Positions 37,264 to 50,104 of a DNA stretch of 64,000 nucleotides are shown in pieces (within the stretch, counting starts at the first letter, position 1; every line of letters begins with the position of its first letter). Made by a program: the position numbers and the translations under genes. The notes beneath the pieces are model-generated. The model was not told the origin of the DNA and made no database searches. It saw nothing but the letters and a program-made list of their open reading frames with translations. Source of the stretch: Corynebacterium sanguinis (GTDB taxonomy: Bacteria; Actinomycetota; Actinomycetes; Mycobacteriales; Mycobacteriaceae); contig NZ_CP038157.1 of the NCBI RefSeq assembly GCF_007641235.1, positions 1,674,001 to 1,738,000 of the forward strand. Direction: 5' to 3'.

Positions 37264-37919
37264 TGCAAGATCTCGAACTGTTCCCCTCGGCAGCACGCTA
37301 CGTGTACCTGCGCACCGACGAGGCCGACAACCTGACCAACTACCTGGAGCTACACCCGGAGGAACAGGGGTTGGTCAGTCAGGCCGTCGACAAGCGAAAG
37401 GGCGAGTTTGGCGACGCCCGCTGGTGCGCGCACCAGGTGCTGCGGGAGCTGGGGGTCCCTCCCGGCGAGGCGATTTTGAAGGGTGACAGCGGGATGCCGC
37501 TGTGGCCGCGCGGGTACACGGGCTCGCTGACGCACACCGAGGGCCTGCGCGCGGCTGTGGCGGCGCCGCGCACGCACGTGCGGTCGATGGGCCTCGACGT
37601 CGAGCCCGCGGAGCCGCTGCCGGAGGGCGTCATTGACCAGATCGCGCGCGCGCCGGAGCGCCACCGCTTCGACCTGATGAAGTCGGACGGCCAAGAGTGG
37701 GCGGGCAGGCTGCTGTTCTGCGCGAAGGAGGCGACGTACAAGTGCTGGTTCCCGATGACGCGGCGCTGGCTCGGGTTCGAGGACGCCGAGATCGACATCC
37801 GCTCCGACGGAACGTTCATCGCTTATATCCTGGTCAGGCCCACCCCGGTGCCGTTTTTTGAGGGGCGCTGGGCGGTGCGCGGCAACTTCGTCATCGCCTC
37901 GGCCTTCGTGGAGGCCTAA
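37263..37919 (+). CDS. pptT: 4'-phosphopantetheinyl transferase (PptT-like)
   Basis: Moves phosphopantetheine from CoA to carrier domains; in mycolata this activates the FAS-I and Pks13 machinery for mycolic acids. The 218-residue protein has the Sfp/PptT motifs GYTGSLTHTEG, MGLDVEPAEPL (about 109-119, the Mg-binding Asp) and LLFCAKEATYKCWFP (Lys155, Glu156). ATG 37263 overlaps the stop of the phosphoesterase. Ends 3 bp before the convergent truB stop. Confidence 0.93.
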   Translation: MQDLELFPSAARYVYLRTDEADNLTNYLELHPEEQGLVSQAVDKRKGEFGDARWCAHQVLRELGVPPGEAILKGDSGMPLWPRGYTGSLTHTEGLRAAVAAPRTHVRSMGLDVEPAEPLPEGVIDQIARAPERHRFDLMKSDGQEWAGRLLFCAKEATYKCWFPMTRRWLGFEDAEIDIRSDGTFIAYILVRPTPVPFFEGRWAVRGNFVIASAFVEA

Positions 37920-37922
37920 ACG

Positions 37923-38825
37923 CTACAGGGTGGACGGCCGGGCGACGAACACCGTCGAGAGGCGCTTGCCCTGCTCCTTGACTAGCGCGACGGCGCGCCC
38001 GTGGGGGCCGACGGCGGCGTGTACACCGCGTGTGCCCCGCGGCTCCAGCCACTTGCCCATGGCCAGGGCCTCGTACTCCGCGGCCGTGACGTCGATCACC
38101 GGCCAGGCGCGGGTCAGCGCCTCGTCTAGGCTCAGCGACAGGGTGGGGGCGTTCTCGAGCTCGGTGAGGCTGCGGGAATCGGCGAGCGTGAACGCGCCGA
38201 CGGCTTCGCGGCGCAGCGCGGTGAGGTGCCCGCCCACGCCGAGTGCGGCTCCGAGGTCGCGGGCCAGCGAGCGGATGTAGGTGCCCTTCGAGCAGTGCAC
38301 GCGCACGTCGACGTCGACAACGCTTGCTTCTCGACGCACCCCCAACACGTCGAAGCTAAACACGGTGACCGCCCGTGGCGGAATGTCGACGGTTTCGCCC
38401 GAGCGCACCAGCTCGTGGGCGCGCCGGCCCCCGATCTTGATCGCCGAGACGCTCGACGGCACCTGCATGGTGTCGCCGGTCAGCTCGCCGATCCCGGCCG
38501 CGATGTCTGCGTCCGTGATGTGGGACGCGTCGGCGGTGGAGGTGACCTCGCCCTCAGCGTCGTCGGTGGTGGTCGCGGCCCCGAGCCGGATCGTTGCGGT
38601 GTAGACCTTGTCCTCGGCGACTAGGTGGGCGAGCAGTTTGGTGCCGCGCTCGATGCCGGCGACAAGCACGCCGGTCGCCATCGGGTCGAGGGTGCCCGCG
38701 TGGCCCACCTTGCGGGTGTGGAAGAAGCGGCGCAGGCGGGCGACGACGTCGTGGCTTGTCATCCCGGCGGGCTTGTCCACCACAACGATTCCGGAGCTGG
38801 CAAGCGGGTCAGGGGCAAAACTCAT
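37923..38825 (-). CDS. truB: tRNA pseudouridine-55 synthase
   Basis: Converts U55 of the tRNA T-loop to pseudouridine. The 300-residue product contains the catalytic Asp47 in GHAGTLDPMATGVL, the N-terminal GIVVVDKPAGMTSHDVV, and VHCSKGTYIRSLARDLG, followed by a C-terminal extension typical of Actinobacteria. ATG 38825 is 6 nt after TACTGT. Divergent from ribF. Confidence 0.96.
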   Translation of the reverse strand: MSFAPDPLASSGIVVVDKPAGMTSHDVVARLRRFFHTRKVGHAGTLDPMATGVLVAGIERGTKLLAHLVAEDKVYTATIRLGAATTTDDAEGEVTSTADASHITDADIAAGIGELTGDTMQVPSSVSAIKIGGRRAHELVRSGETVDIPPRAVTVFSFDVLGVRREASVVDVDVRVHCSKGTYIRSLARDLGAALGVGGHLTALRREAVGAFTLADSRSLTELENAPTLSLSLDEALTRAWPVIDVTAAEYEALAMGKWLEPRGTRGVHAAVGPHGRAVALVKEQGKRLSTVFVARPSTL

Positions 38826-38831
38826 AGTGAA

Positions 38832-38848
38832 ACAGTATGCCGTAGTCT
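38832..38848. promoter_or_regulatory. Divergent leaderless -10 hexamers, truB and ribF
   Basis: Minus-strand TACTGT (38832-38837) is 6 nt before the truB ATG. Plus-strand TAGTCT (38843-38848) is 7 nt before the ribF GTG. The whole gap is 30 bp. Confidence 0.5.
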
Positions 38849-38855
38849 ATCCCCC

Positions 38856-39848
38856 GTGGATATTTTGCGCGGTCTGCGGCAGGTGCCGGATACTCTCGGC
38901 GCGACGGTTGTCACCATCGGAGTCTTTGACGGGGTCCACCGCGGTCACCAGCTACTCATCAGCGAGGCCGTGGTACGCGCCCGCGAGCTCGGCCTGCCGT
39001 GCGTGGTGATGACGTTCGAGCCGCACCCGGTCGCGATCTTCGCCCCTGAGCGCGCGCCGAAGGCCCTGATTCCGTTTAGCGAGCGCGCCCGGCTGATCGA
39101 GAAGCTCGGGGTCGACCACCTCGTGGTCATCGATTTCCGCGAGGAGCTCGCCGGCGATAGCCCGGAGGTCTACGTCCGCGACGTCCTCGCCGGCACGCTC
39201 GGTGCGCGCATGGTGGTGGTGGGGGAGAACTTCACCTTCGGCAAAGACGCCGCCGGCACGGCCGAAACCATGCGCGAGCTGGGCAAAGTGTTCGGCATCG
39301 AGGTGGTCACCGTCGCGTTGCTTAACGACGCCGGCGTGCGCGTCTGCTCCACGGCCGTGCGCGAGGAACTGGATCGCGGCGACGTGCGCGTGGCAGCGGA
39401 CTTCCTGGGCCGCGATTTCGCGGTCACCGCCGAGATCGAGCGCGGCGCGGGCCGCGGTGGCCGCGAGCTGGGCTACCCCACGGCGAACCAGTACGTCGCC
39501 GATATCTCCGCCTTGCCCGCCGACGGCGTCTACGCAGGCTGGCTCACCGTCGTCGACGGCGAAGAGAAGGGCCCGATCGAGGGCGACATGGAGCCGGGCG
39601 TGCGCTACCCGGCGGCGATCTCGGTGGGCACGAACCCCACGTTCGGCGATGCCCGCCGCAGTGTTGAATCCTTCATCCTCGACCGCGAAGCCGACCTGTA
39701 CGGCCGGCTCGCGCGCGTCGAGTTCGTGGGCAAGGTCCGCGACATGGTCAAGTTCGACTCTGTCTATGACCTGCTGGACAGCATGGCCCGCGACGTAGAG
39801 ACAACCCGCCAGATTCTCGCGGCGGATCCGAAAAACCCCGAAAGGTAA
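38856..39848 (+). CDS. ribF: Bifunctional riboflavin kinase/FAD synthetase
   Basis: Makes FMN and then FAD from riboflavin. The 330 residues have the N-terminal FMN-adenylyltransferase domain (VFDGVHRGHQLLI, VVVGENFTFGKDAAG, CSTAVREELDRGDV) and the C-terminal kinase domain (RGGRELGYPTANQ, SVGTNPTFGD, VESFILD). GTG 38856 gives the usual N-terminus; the frame is open upstream through truB by chance. No ribosome site, consistent with a leaderless start. Confidence 0.96.
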   Translation: MDILRGLRQVPDTLGATVVTIGVFDGVHRGHQLLISEAVVRARELGLPCVVMTFEPHPVAIFAPERAPKALIPFSERARLIEKLGVDHLVVIDFREELAGDSPEVYVRDVLAGTLGARMVVVGENFTFGKDAAGTAETMRELGKVFGIEVVTVALLNDAGVRVCSTAVREELDRGDVRVAADFLGRDFAVTAEIERGAGRGGRELGYPTANQYVADISALPADGVYAGWLTVVDGEEKGPIEGDMEPGVRYPAAISVGTNPTFGDARRSVESFILDREADLYGRLARVEFVGKVRDMVKFDSVYDLLDSMARDVETTRQILAADPKNPER

Positions 39849-39857
39849 GAAACCCAC

Positions 39858-40826
39858 ATGGCACGAAAGATCATCCTGGACCTCGACACCGGCATCGACG
39901 ACGCACTCGCTCTTGCCTACGCACTGGGCTCGCCGGAGCTCGAGCTCATCGGCGTGACAGGAACCTACGGCAACGTGCTGGTAGAGACCGGGGTGCGCAA
40001 CTCGGCGGCCATCCTGGAGCTGTTCGGCCGCGCGGACATCCCCGTGTTCGCCGGCCCGGATCACGCGCGCGCCCGCGATTCGTTTGAGGTGCTGGAGATC
40101 TCCGCGTTCATCCACGGCGACAACGGCGTCGGTGGCGCGGTGCTGCCGGAGCCTGTCGCGACGGTGCAGGAGAAAAGCGCCGTCGATTTCCTCGTGGAGT
40201 CCGTCGAGCGTTACGGCGACGACCTGGTCGTTGTGCCCACGGGACCGTCGACCACCATCGCTGCGGCGATTGAGGCGTCGGAAAGCTTCGCGAAACGCGC
40301 GCACATCGTCATGATGGGTGGGGCGCTGACCGTCCCGGGCAACGTCTCGCCGTGGGCCGAGGCGAACGTGAACCAGGACCCGGAGGCGACGGACCTTCTG
40401 TTCCGCCGCGCCCAGGACGTGACCATGATCGGCCTCGACGTCACCTTGCAGACGCTGCTGACCTACGCGGAGACGAAGAAGTGGCGCGAGCTGGGCACCC
40501 GCGGCGGCGACTTCCTCGCCGAGGCGACGGACTACTACATCAAGGCCTACGACACCACCGCCCCTCACCTGGGCGGTTGCGGGCTGCACGACCCGCTGGC
40601 GGTGGGCGTCGCGGTCGACCCCTCGCTGGTTCAGCTCGTGGACATCAACATGAAGACCGACACTGAGGGCCCGACGCGCGGCCGCACCATCGGCGACGAG
40701 ACCCGCCTGAACGACCCCGTGAAGACGGCGCACGTCGCAGTCGGGGTCGATACCGCCCGCTTCCTGGAGCAGTTCATGTCGCGGCTGACCAAGCTCGCTG
40801 CGGCAACCGAGCCGAGCTCCAGCTAG
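39858..40826 (+). CDS. Nucleoside hydrolase (IUNH family)
   Basis: Hydrolyses ribonucleosides to base plus ribose, a salvage enzyme. The 322-residue protein begins KIILDLDTGIDDALALAYAL with the calcium-binding DxDxGxDD motif. It also has VVPTGPSTTIAAAI, MGGALTVPGNVSPWAEANVNQDPEA and CGLHDPLAV. Family specificity cannot be assigned safely. ATG 39858 follows GAAAGGTAAG; ribF ends 9 bp upstream, so the two are probably co-transcribed. Confidence 0.92.
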   Translation: MARKIILDLDTGIDDALALAYALGSPELELIGVTGTYGNVLVETGVRNSAAILELFGRADIPVFAGPDHARARDSFEVLEISAFIHGDNGVGGAVLPEPVATVQEKSAVDFLVESVERYGDDLVVVPTGPSTTIAAAIEASESFAKRAHIVMMGGALTVPGNVSPWAEANVNQDPEATDLLFRRAQDVTMIGLDVTLQTLLTYAETKKWRELGTRGGDFLAEATDYYIKAYDTTAPHLGGCGLHDPLAVGVAVDPSLVQLVDINMKTDTEGPTRGRTIGDETRLNDPVKTAHVAVGVDTARFLEQFMSRLTKLAAATEPSSS

Positions 40827-40834
40827 AGCGTGAT

Positions 40835-40864
40835 TTGGGCTCTCAGCTTCGGCTCGGATAGACT
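40835..40864 (+). promoter_or_regulatory. Candidate rpsO promoter
   Basis: TTGGGC (40835-40840), an 18-bp spacer and TAGACT (40859-40864). This predicts a 5' leader of about 130 nt before rpsO. Confidence 0.5.
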
Positions 40865-40889
40865 CGTCAAAGCTTTAAGCACGGTGGGC

Positions 40890-40909
40890 GACTGCGGTCC
40901 GCGGCAGTC
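40890..40909 (+). other. Hairpin in the rpsO leader
   Basis: GACTGC (40890-40895) pairs with GCAGTC (40904-40909) across an 8-base GC-rich loop. It lies in the predicted rpsO leader about 90 nt before the start. S15 autoregulates through leader structure in several bacteria, but no specific binding motif was confirmed here. Confidence 0.35.
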
Positions 40910-41000
40910 ATGTGCACCAGCAATCGGCTTGAAGCGCTCGATGTAGTCGAGCTCGTGCGGACTGAAACAACCATCTATCTACTCTCAAAGGAGTACACCC

Positions 41001-41270
41001 ATGGCATTGACTGCCGAGAAGAAGAGCGAAATTCTGAAGAACTACGGTGTCCACGAGACCGACACCGGCTCCCCCGAGGCTCAGGTCGCGCTGCTGACCG
41101 AGCGCATCAACTCCCTGACGGAGCACTTGAAGTTTCACAAGCACGACCACCACTCCCGCCGCGGCCTGCTGCTGCTCGTCGGCCGTCGTCGTGGCCTGCT
41201 GAAGTACCTGCGCGAGAACAACGTCGAGCGCTACCGCGAGCTCATCGCTCGCCTCGGCCTGCGCCGCTAA
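41001..41270 (+). CDS. rpsO: 30S ribosomal protein S15
   Basis: Binds 16S rRNA early in 30S assembly. The 89-residue product is the exact family length, with [17 protein letters not shown] and [22 protein letters not shown] 41001 with AAGGAG about 9 nt upstream. Own promoter and terminator; precedes pnp as in many bacteria. Confidence 0.98.
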   Translation: MALTAEKKSEILKNYGVHETDTGSPEAQVALLTERINSLTEHLKFHKHDHHSRRGLLLLVGRRRGLLKYLRENNVERYRELIARLGLRR

Positions 41271-41291
41271 AGCCCACCGGCTTTTAACGCC

Positions 41292-41336
41292 AATCGCCCC
41301 TCCCGCTGTTGAACGCGGGGGAGGGCGATTTTTTTT
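41292..41336 (+). terminator. Terminator between rpsO and pnp
   Basis: AATCGCCCCTCCCGC pairs with GCGGGGGAGGGCGATT (one bulge), followed by a run of eight T. Confidence 0.9.
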
Positions 41337-41490
41337 GATCCCGCGGGCGCGTCCCGGGCAGGCTCGCCGCAGAGGTGGTAAATGTCGCGCCACCTGGTAG
41401 AATCGGGCAGCGTTGCAGAAAAGGTTACAGAAGAACCAGCAGGACGGCGGCACCGACGATCGCCGTAAGACACCCAAGGAAAGGGATCTT

Positions 41491-43749
41491 TTGAGCACGC
41501 ATACCCCCAATAACAGCTTCGACATCCACGTCGACGAGGACTTCGGCATCACCGAGGCTGTCGCGGTACTCGACAACGGCGACTTTGGTTCGCGCACCAT
41601 CCGTTTTGAAACGGGGCAGCTCGCGCGCCAGGCGGGCGGGTCTGTCACGACCTACCTCGACGAGGACACGATGCTGCTGGCCACGACCACCGCGTCGAAG
41701 AACCCGCGCGACAACATCGACTTCTTCCCGCTGACCGTCGACGTTGAGGAGCGCATGTACGCCGCGGGCAAGATCCCGGGCTCGTTCTTCCGCCGCGAGG
41801 GCCGCCCCTCCACCGAGGCGATCCTGGCCTGCCGTCTCATCGATCGCCCGCTGCGCCCGACCTTTGTCAAGGGGCTGCGCAACGAGGTCCAGGTTGTCAT
41901 CACAGTGCTCAGCATGAACCCCGAGGAGTACTACGACGTCGTCGCGATTAACGGCGCGTCCGCCGCGACCCAGCTTTCGGGCCTGCCCGTCTCCGGCGCG
42001 GTCGGCGGGGTGCGGATGGCGCTCATCGCCGACGACAAGCACCCCGAGGGACAGTGGGTGGCGTTTCCCAACCACGAGCAGCACGACCACTCCGTGTTCG
42101 AGATGGTCGTCGCCGGTCGCGTGGTCGACGGTGACGTCGCGATCATGATGGTGGAGGCTGGCGCTGGGGCGAGCGTCGTCAAGCTTGTTGCTGACGGTGC
42201 TCCCGCGCCGACCGAGGCCACCGTCGCCGAGGGCCTGGAGGCCGCGAAGCCGTTTATTAAGACGCTGTGCGAGGCCCAGGCTGCTCTCGCCGAGGAGACG
42301 GCGAAGGAAACCCAGGAGTTCCCGCTGTTTCCTGCATACTCCGACAAGGTCTACTCCGCGGTGGAGAAGAAGGCCGCGAAGAAGTTGGCCACCCTGCTCG
42401 CCATCAAGGGCAAGAAGGACCGCGACGACGCGACCAACGCCTACATGGAAGAGATCGAGGAGGCGCTGCTGGACAAGTTCGACATCGACGATGAGGACGA
42501 GTACACACAGGCAGTCAAGGAAATCCGCGCGGCCTATAACGCATTGATGAGGAAGATCGTGCGCGAGAAGATCCTCACCGAGGGCTTCCGTATCGACGGC
42601 CGCGGGGTCAGCGACATCCGCGACCTCGAGGTCGAGGTCGAGCTCATCCCGCGCGCCCACGGCTCCGCCCTGTTCGAGCGCGGCGAGACCCAGATTCTCG
42701 GCGTGACGACCCTCGACATGCTCAAGATGGAACAGACGCTGGATTCGCTGCACCCGGAGACCGCGAAGCGCTACATCCACCACTACAGCTTCCCGCCGTA
42801 CTCCACCGGCGAGACGGGCCGCGTCGGTTCGCCGAAGCGCCGCGAGATCGGCCACGGGGCCCTTGCCGAGCGCGCGCTCGTGCCGGTGATCCCGACTCGC
42901 GAGGAGTTCCCGTACACCATCCGCCAGGTCTCCGAGGCCCTCGGCTCCAACGGCTCGACCTCGATGGGCTCCGTGTGCGCCTCCACGTTGTCGCTGTACA
43001 ACGCGGGCGTGCCGCTGGCGGCCCCGGTTGCCGGTATTGCGATGGGTCTCGTCTCCGGTGAGGTCAACGGCGCTACCAAGTACGTCGCCCTGACCGACAT
43101 CTTGGGCGCGGAGGACGCGTTCGGCGACATGGACTTCAAGGTCGCGGGAACCCCCGACTTTATCACCGCGCTGCAGCTCGACACCAAGCTCGACGGCATC
43201 CCCTCTGAGGTGCTGGTGTCCGCTCTGGAGCAGGCCCGCGACGCGCGCGAGGCAATCCTGGACACCATGGGGGAGGTCATTGACGGCCCCGACGAGATGA
43301 ACCCGCTCGCGCCGAAAATCACGGCGATCAGCGTGCCTGTGTCCAAGATCGGCGAGGTCATCGGACCCAAGGGCAAGATGATCAACTCGATCACCGAGGA
43401 AACCGGCGCGGAGATCTCGATCGAGGACGACGGCACCATCTACGTCTCCGCGGCGACCGGCGAATCGGCGGACGCGGCGATTGACAAGATCAACGGCATC
43501 GCCAACCCGCAGATGCCGAAGGTCGGCGAGCGTTACCTAGGCACCGTGGTCAAGACGGTCGCGTTCGGCGCGTTCGTCTCCATCCTGCCGGGCACCGACG
43601 GGCTGGTGCACATCTCTAAGCTCGGCGGCTCGCAACGCATCGAGAAGGTCGAGGACGTGGTCAACGTCGGCGAGAAGATCGAGGTGGAGATCGCCGACAT
43701 CGACAACCGCGGCAAGATCTCGCTGGTCCCCGTCGGCGAAGACGACTAG
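41491..43749 (+). CDS. pnp: Polyribonucleotide nucleotidyltransferase (PNPase)
   Basis: 3'-5' phosphorolytic exoribonuclease and guanosine pentaphosphate-synthesising family member. The 752 residues show two RNase PH domains ([25 protein letters not shown]; later [22 protein letters not shown]), a KH domain ([19 protein letters not shown]) and a C-terminal S1 domain ([20 protein letters not shown]). TTG 41491 is chosen because AAGGAAAGGG lies just before it and the length then equals that of close relatives. The frame is open upstream to 41413. Confidence 0.97.
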   Translation: MSTHTPNNSFDIHVDEDFGITEAVAVLDNGDFGSRTIRFETGQLARQAGGSVTTYLDEDTMLLATTTASKNPRDNIDFFPLTVDVEERMYAAGKIPGSFFRREGRPSTEAILACRLIDRPLRPTFVKGLRNEVQVVITVLSMNPEEYYDVVAINGASAATQLSGLPVSGAVGGVRMALIADDKHPEGQWVAFPNHEQHDHSVFEMVVAGRVVDGDVAIMMVEAGAGASVVKLVADGAPAPTEATVAEGLEAAKPFIKTLCEAQAALAEETAKETQEFPLFPAYSDKVYSAVEKKAAKKLATLLAIKGKKDRDDATNAYMEEIEEALLDKFDIDDEDEYTQAVKEIRAAYNALMRKIVREKILTEGFRIDGRGVSDIRDLEVEVELIPRAHGSALFERGETQILGVTTLDMLKMEQTLDSLHPETAKRYIHHYSFPPYSTGETGRVGSPKRREIGHGALAERALVPVIPTREEFPYTIRQVSEALGSNGSTSMGSVCASTLSLYNAGVPLAAPVAGIAMGLVSGEVNGATKYVALTDILGAEDAFGDMDFKVAGTPDFITALQLDTKLDGIPSEVLVSALEQARDAREAILDTMGEVIDGPDEMNPLAPKITAISVPVSKIGEVIGPKGKMINSITEETGAEISIEDDGTIYVSAATGESADAAIDKINGIANPQMPKVGERYLGTVVKTVAFGAFVSILPGTDGLVHISKLGGSQRIEKVEDVVNVGEKIEVEIADIDNRGKISLVPVGEDD

Positions 43750-43792
43750 CACGCTTGACGACGCCCACCTCCAGCGCGTCGTCACCTCCTAA

Positions 43793-43841
43793 ACACAGAT
43801 CCGCCCCGGCACTTACAAAAGGCCAGGGCGGATGTGTTTTT
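43793..43841. terminator. Terminator between pnp and the AMIN-like lipoprotein gene
   Basis: ATCCGCCC (43799-43806) and GGGCGGAT (43826-43833), extended by ACAC/GTGT and ending in TTTTT on the plus strand. It overlaps the stop codon of the convergent gene. Confidence 0.75.
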
Positions 43842-44505
43842 ACTTCTGGAAGTCGACGACCACGCGTGCCGGGTTCTCCAGCACGTAGAGGTTGAAGGGG
43901 CGCTGCTTGTCCAGGCCCACGATGTACTGGGTGTCGGCCTCGAAAACGCCGCCGTGGGTGACACCCTGGATGTTGCCGGCGGCCAGATCCATCGGCCCGG
44001 TCTCGATCAGGGCGTCGTTGGGGCTCAGCATCGCCATCGGGGTTCCCTGGATCATCACCTCGAGGTAGGCCTGGCCGTTGACCTCGATGGGGTAGCCGGA
44101 GGCCTGCTGCAGAGGCTCGGGCGTGTACCCGGCAACGTAGCCCGGGGTGCCGGTGCCGGAGAACTCGAAGACGACGCGGTCGAAGTCGTCGTGGGAGCCG
44201 ACGCGGACGTCGGAGATGACTAGCTCGGTCCCGGGGGCGGGGTAGGCCTGGACGCGGTCGGTGCCGAACGGGCCCATCGACGTGGTCTCCTCCACGGCCG
44301 ACAGTGCCTGGGCAGTGGGGATGACCGTGCTGGTGGTCGTGGTGGGGGAGACTGAGGTCATCGTTGTGGTGGCTGTCGTCGCCGCCGTTGTCGTGGCGCT
44401 CGGGGCCTGGTCGGCGGCGTTGTTCTCAGGTGCCCCCGTGCAGGACCCGAGCGCTAAAGCTGTTACGAGAGTGACAGGAGCAAAGTAGCGCGACGTGAGT
44501 TTCAT
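43840..44505 (-). CDS. Lipoprotein with AMIN-like domain
   Basis: Exported lipoprotein of 221 residues. Signal peptide with lipobox LGSC (Cys about 22), a Thr-rich linker (about 35-65, ATTTAATTATTTMTS), then a beta-rich domain (about 95-221) with VGSHDDFDRVVFEFSGTGTPGYVAGY and a C-terminal ENPARVVVDF. That matches the AMIN-like domain thought to bind cell-wall glycans. ATG 44505 is 6 nt after TATGTT. Function unknown. Confidence 0.87.
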   Translation of the reverse strand: MKLTSRYFAPVTLVTALALGSCTGAPENNAADQAPSATTTAATTATTTMTSVSPTTTTSTVIPTAQALSAVEETTSMGPFGTDRVQAYPAPGTELVISDVRVGSHDDFDRVVFEFSGTGTPGYVAGYTPEPLQQASGYPIEVNGQAYLEVMIQGTPMAMLSPNDALIETGPMDLAAGNIQGVTHGGVFEADTQYIVGLDKQRPFNLYVLENPARVVVDFQK

Positions 44506-44511
44506 AACTCA

Positions 44512-44517
44512 AACATA
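44512..44517 (-). promoter_or_regulatory. -10 hexamer of the AMIN-like lipoprotein gene
   Basis: TATGTT on the minus strand ends 6 nt before ATG 44505. Confidence 0.45.
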
Positions 44518-44650
44518 ACTTGTTCACAGGAGCTGGTGAGACATCTGGGCGGGATCGTGAACGAATCGTGACCCTGAGCGCCCGGATCGCAACCACCTCT
44601 CACCGCGCTCCACGCCGTGGGGATAAAGTGGCACCCAAACGCAGAACTGA

Positions 44651-45424
<774 letters not shown>

Positions 45425-45428
45425 CCCC

Positions 45429-46181
45429 ATGGCGTTAGAGAAAGATCTGGACGTCCAGCTCATCGCCGCGAGCCGCTTCGCCGTGCCCGATGGGGTGGAC
45501 TGGGTTCCCGATGAGGGTGTAAGCGACGCTGAGGCGATCGTGGAGTTCGCGGGCCGCGCCTGTTACGAAACCTTCGACCGCCCCAACCCCCACACCGCGA
45601 CCAACAGTGCATACCTACACCACATCATCGACGTGGGCCACGACGCGCTGCTCGAGCACGCCACCGCGACGATGTACATCCGCGGGCTCTCACGCGCGGC
45701 GGGCAACGAGCTGTTGCGCCACCGCAACTTCTCCTTCTCGCAGCTCAGCCAGCGTTTCGTGCATGAGGACGAAAGCGAGGTCGTCGTTCCCGCCCTGATC
45801 GCGCAGGACGAAGAGTTGCACCGGATGTTCGTCCGCGCCGCCGACGAGACGCGCTTTATTTACGACGAGCTGCTGAAATCGCTCGAGGAGAACCTGGAGG
45901 GGGAGCCGAACTCGCTGCTGCGACGCAAGAAGGCGCGCCAGACCGCCCGCGCGATTTTGCCGAACGCGACGGAGACCCGCTTCGTGGTCACCGGCAACTA
46001 CCGGGCGTGGCGCCAGTTCATCTCGGCGCGCGCCTCCGAACACGCCGACGGCGAGATCAGGATGCTCGCCGTGACCTGCCTGGAGATTCTGCGCGAGCAT
46101 GCGCCCACGCTCTTCGACGACTTCATGGTCAGCGAACTGACCGATGGGACGAAGATGGCCACTAGCCCGTACGTATCCTAG
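45429..46181 (+). CDS. thyX: Flavin-dependent thymidylate synthase
   Basis: Makes dTMP from dUMP with methylene-THF, FAD and NADPH. The 250 residues contain the diagnostic RHRNFSFSQLSQRF (ThyX motif RHRxxSxxxxSxR variant) near residues 97-110, an N-terminal FAGRACYETF and C-terminal NYRAWRQFISARASEHADGEIR. ATG 45429 is 4 bp after the dapB stop. The dapB-thyX-dapA order is typical of Corynebacterium and Mycobacterium. Confidence 0.97.
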   Translation: MALEKDLDVQLIAASRFAVPDGVDWVPDEGVSDAEAIVEFAGRACYETFDRPNPHTATNSAYLHHIIDVGHDALLEHATATMYIRGLSRAAGNELLRHRNFSFSQLSQRFVHEDESEVVVPALIAQDEELHRMFVRAADETRFIYDELLKSLEENLEGEPNSLLRRKKARQTARAILPNATETRFVVTGNYRAWRQFISARASEHADGEIRMLAVTCLEILREHAPTLFDDFMVSELTDGTKMATSPYVS

Positions 46182-46200
46182 GGTCCGGCGCCGCGGTTAT

Positions 46201-46226
46201 GTTGACGCGTGCTGTTGACGCGTGCT
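46201..46226. repeat. Tandem 13-bp direct repeat upstream of dapA
   Basis: GTTGACGCGTGCT occurs twice back to back (46201-46213, 46214-46226), followed by a truncated GTTAACAC. It lies between thyX and the dapA -10. Each copy carries TTGAC, so it could supply alternative -35 elements or a regulator site. Confidence 0.65.
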
Positions 46227-46231
46227 GTTAA

Positions 46232-47176
<945 letters not shown>

Positions 47177-47178
47177 GT

Positions 47179-49323
<2,145 letters not shown>

Positions 49324-49365
49324 GGCGAAACGCTAGCGCGCCGCCACAGGCGCAAAACACAAGGT

Positions 49366-49390
49366 AGGCCCCAGCGCTATGCTGGGGCCT
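49366..49390. other. Perfect hairpin directly abutting a start codon
   Basis: AGGCCCCAGC (49366-49375), GCTAT loop, GCTGGGGCCT (49381-49390), ending one base before ATG 49391. No T-tract follows. It may end rnj transcripts or modulate the next gene, whose TATGCT -10 spans the loop and right arm. Confidence 0.5.
49378..49383 (+). promoter_or_regulatory. -10 hexamer of the TIGR03085 gene
   Basis: TATGCT ends 7 nt before ATG 49391. It lies within the hairpin described at 49366-49390. Confidence 0.4.
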
Positions 49391-50017
49391 ATGTCATTTG
49401 CGAAGCAAGAACGCGACCGTCTCGCGAACCTTTTCCTCGACCTCGGCCCCGATGCCCCCACGCTGTGCGAGGGCTGGAACACCCGCGACCTCGCCATCCA
49501 CCTCTACATCCGAGAGAACAAGCTGCATAAGGCCGGTGGCAACTTCATCGGAGCGCTGAAGCCGGTCTTGGAGAAGGAGACCAAGCAGCAGGAACAGCGT
49601 CCCTACGAGGACGTTGTGCGCGACTGGGCTGCGGGCCCGCCAAAGTTGCTCGCCCCGATCGATGGGATGATGAACACTGCGGAGAACTTCGTCCACCACG
49701 AGGACGTGCGCCGCGGCGACGGGGTGGCTAGGCCGCGCGACTTTAGCGCGGGGGTCGACCGCACGCTGATGGGGCTGGCGCAGCGGTTCGCGAAGCTGAC
49801 GATGCGCTCGTCGGATACCCCGATCATCTTGACGCCCCCGACGCTGCCGCCGGTGACCGTCGGAGGCGGGCGCAAGGTCGCCGAGCGTGGTGACGATGTG
49901 ATCCGCGCCAAGGGCGAACCGGGTGAATTGCTGCTGTGGATCATGGGGCGCGACGTGGTCGAGATCGACTTCGAGGGCGATGAGGAGAAGATCGCCGCGC
50001 TGCAAGTAAAGTCCTAA
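49391..50017 (+). CDS. TIGR03085 family metal-binding protein
   Basis: Actinobacterial protein of 208 residues in the DinB-like/maleylpyruvate isomerase superfamily, function unknown. Typical features are ERDRLANLFLDLGPDAPTLCEGW, RDLAIHLYIRE (His), NTAENFVHHEDVRRG (His-His) and RTLMGLAQRFAKL. The three histidines are the presumed metal site. ATG 49391 is chosen over ATG 49379 because the family starts MSFAKQERDRLA. C. glutamicum carries the same gene between rnj and ftsK. Confidence 0.87.
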   Translation: MSFAKQERDRLANLFLDLGPDAPTLCEGWNTRDLAIHLYIRENKLHKAGGNFIGALKPVLEKETKQQEQRPYEDVVRDWAAGPPKLLAPIDGMMNTAENFVHHEDVRRGDGVARPRDFSAGVDRTLMGLAQRFAKLTMRSSDTPIILTPPTLPPVTVGGGRKVAERGDDVIRAKGEPGELLLWIMGRDVVEIDFEGDEEKIAALQVKS

Positions 50018-50091
50018 AACTTTACCTCCTCTGGCGCATTTTTCTCGGCCGCGGCCGGTGTGGCAAATGTGGAAAGAGTGACAAACGGTAC

Positions 50092-50097
50092 TACTGT
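50092..50097 (+). promoter_or_regulatory. -10 hexamer of ftsK
   Basis: TACTGT ends 7 nt before ATG 50105, supporting that start over the upstream in-frame GTG 50060. Confidence 0.45.
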
Positions 50098-50104
50098 TAC
50101 TTAC

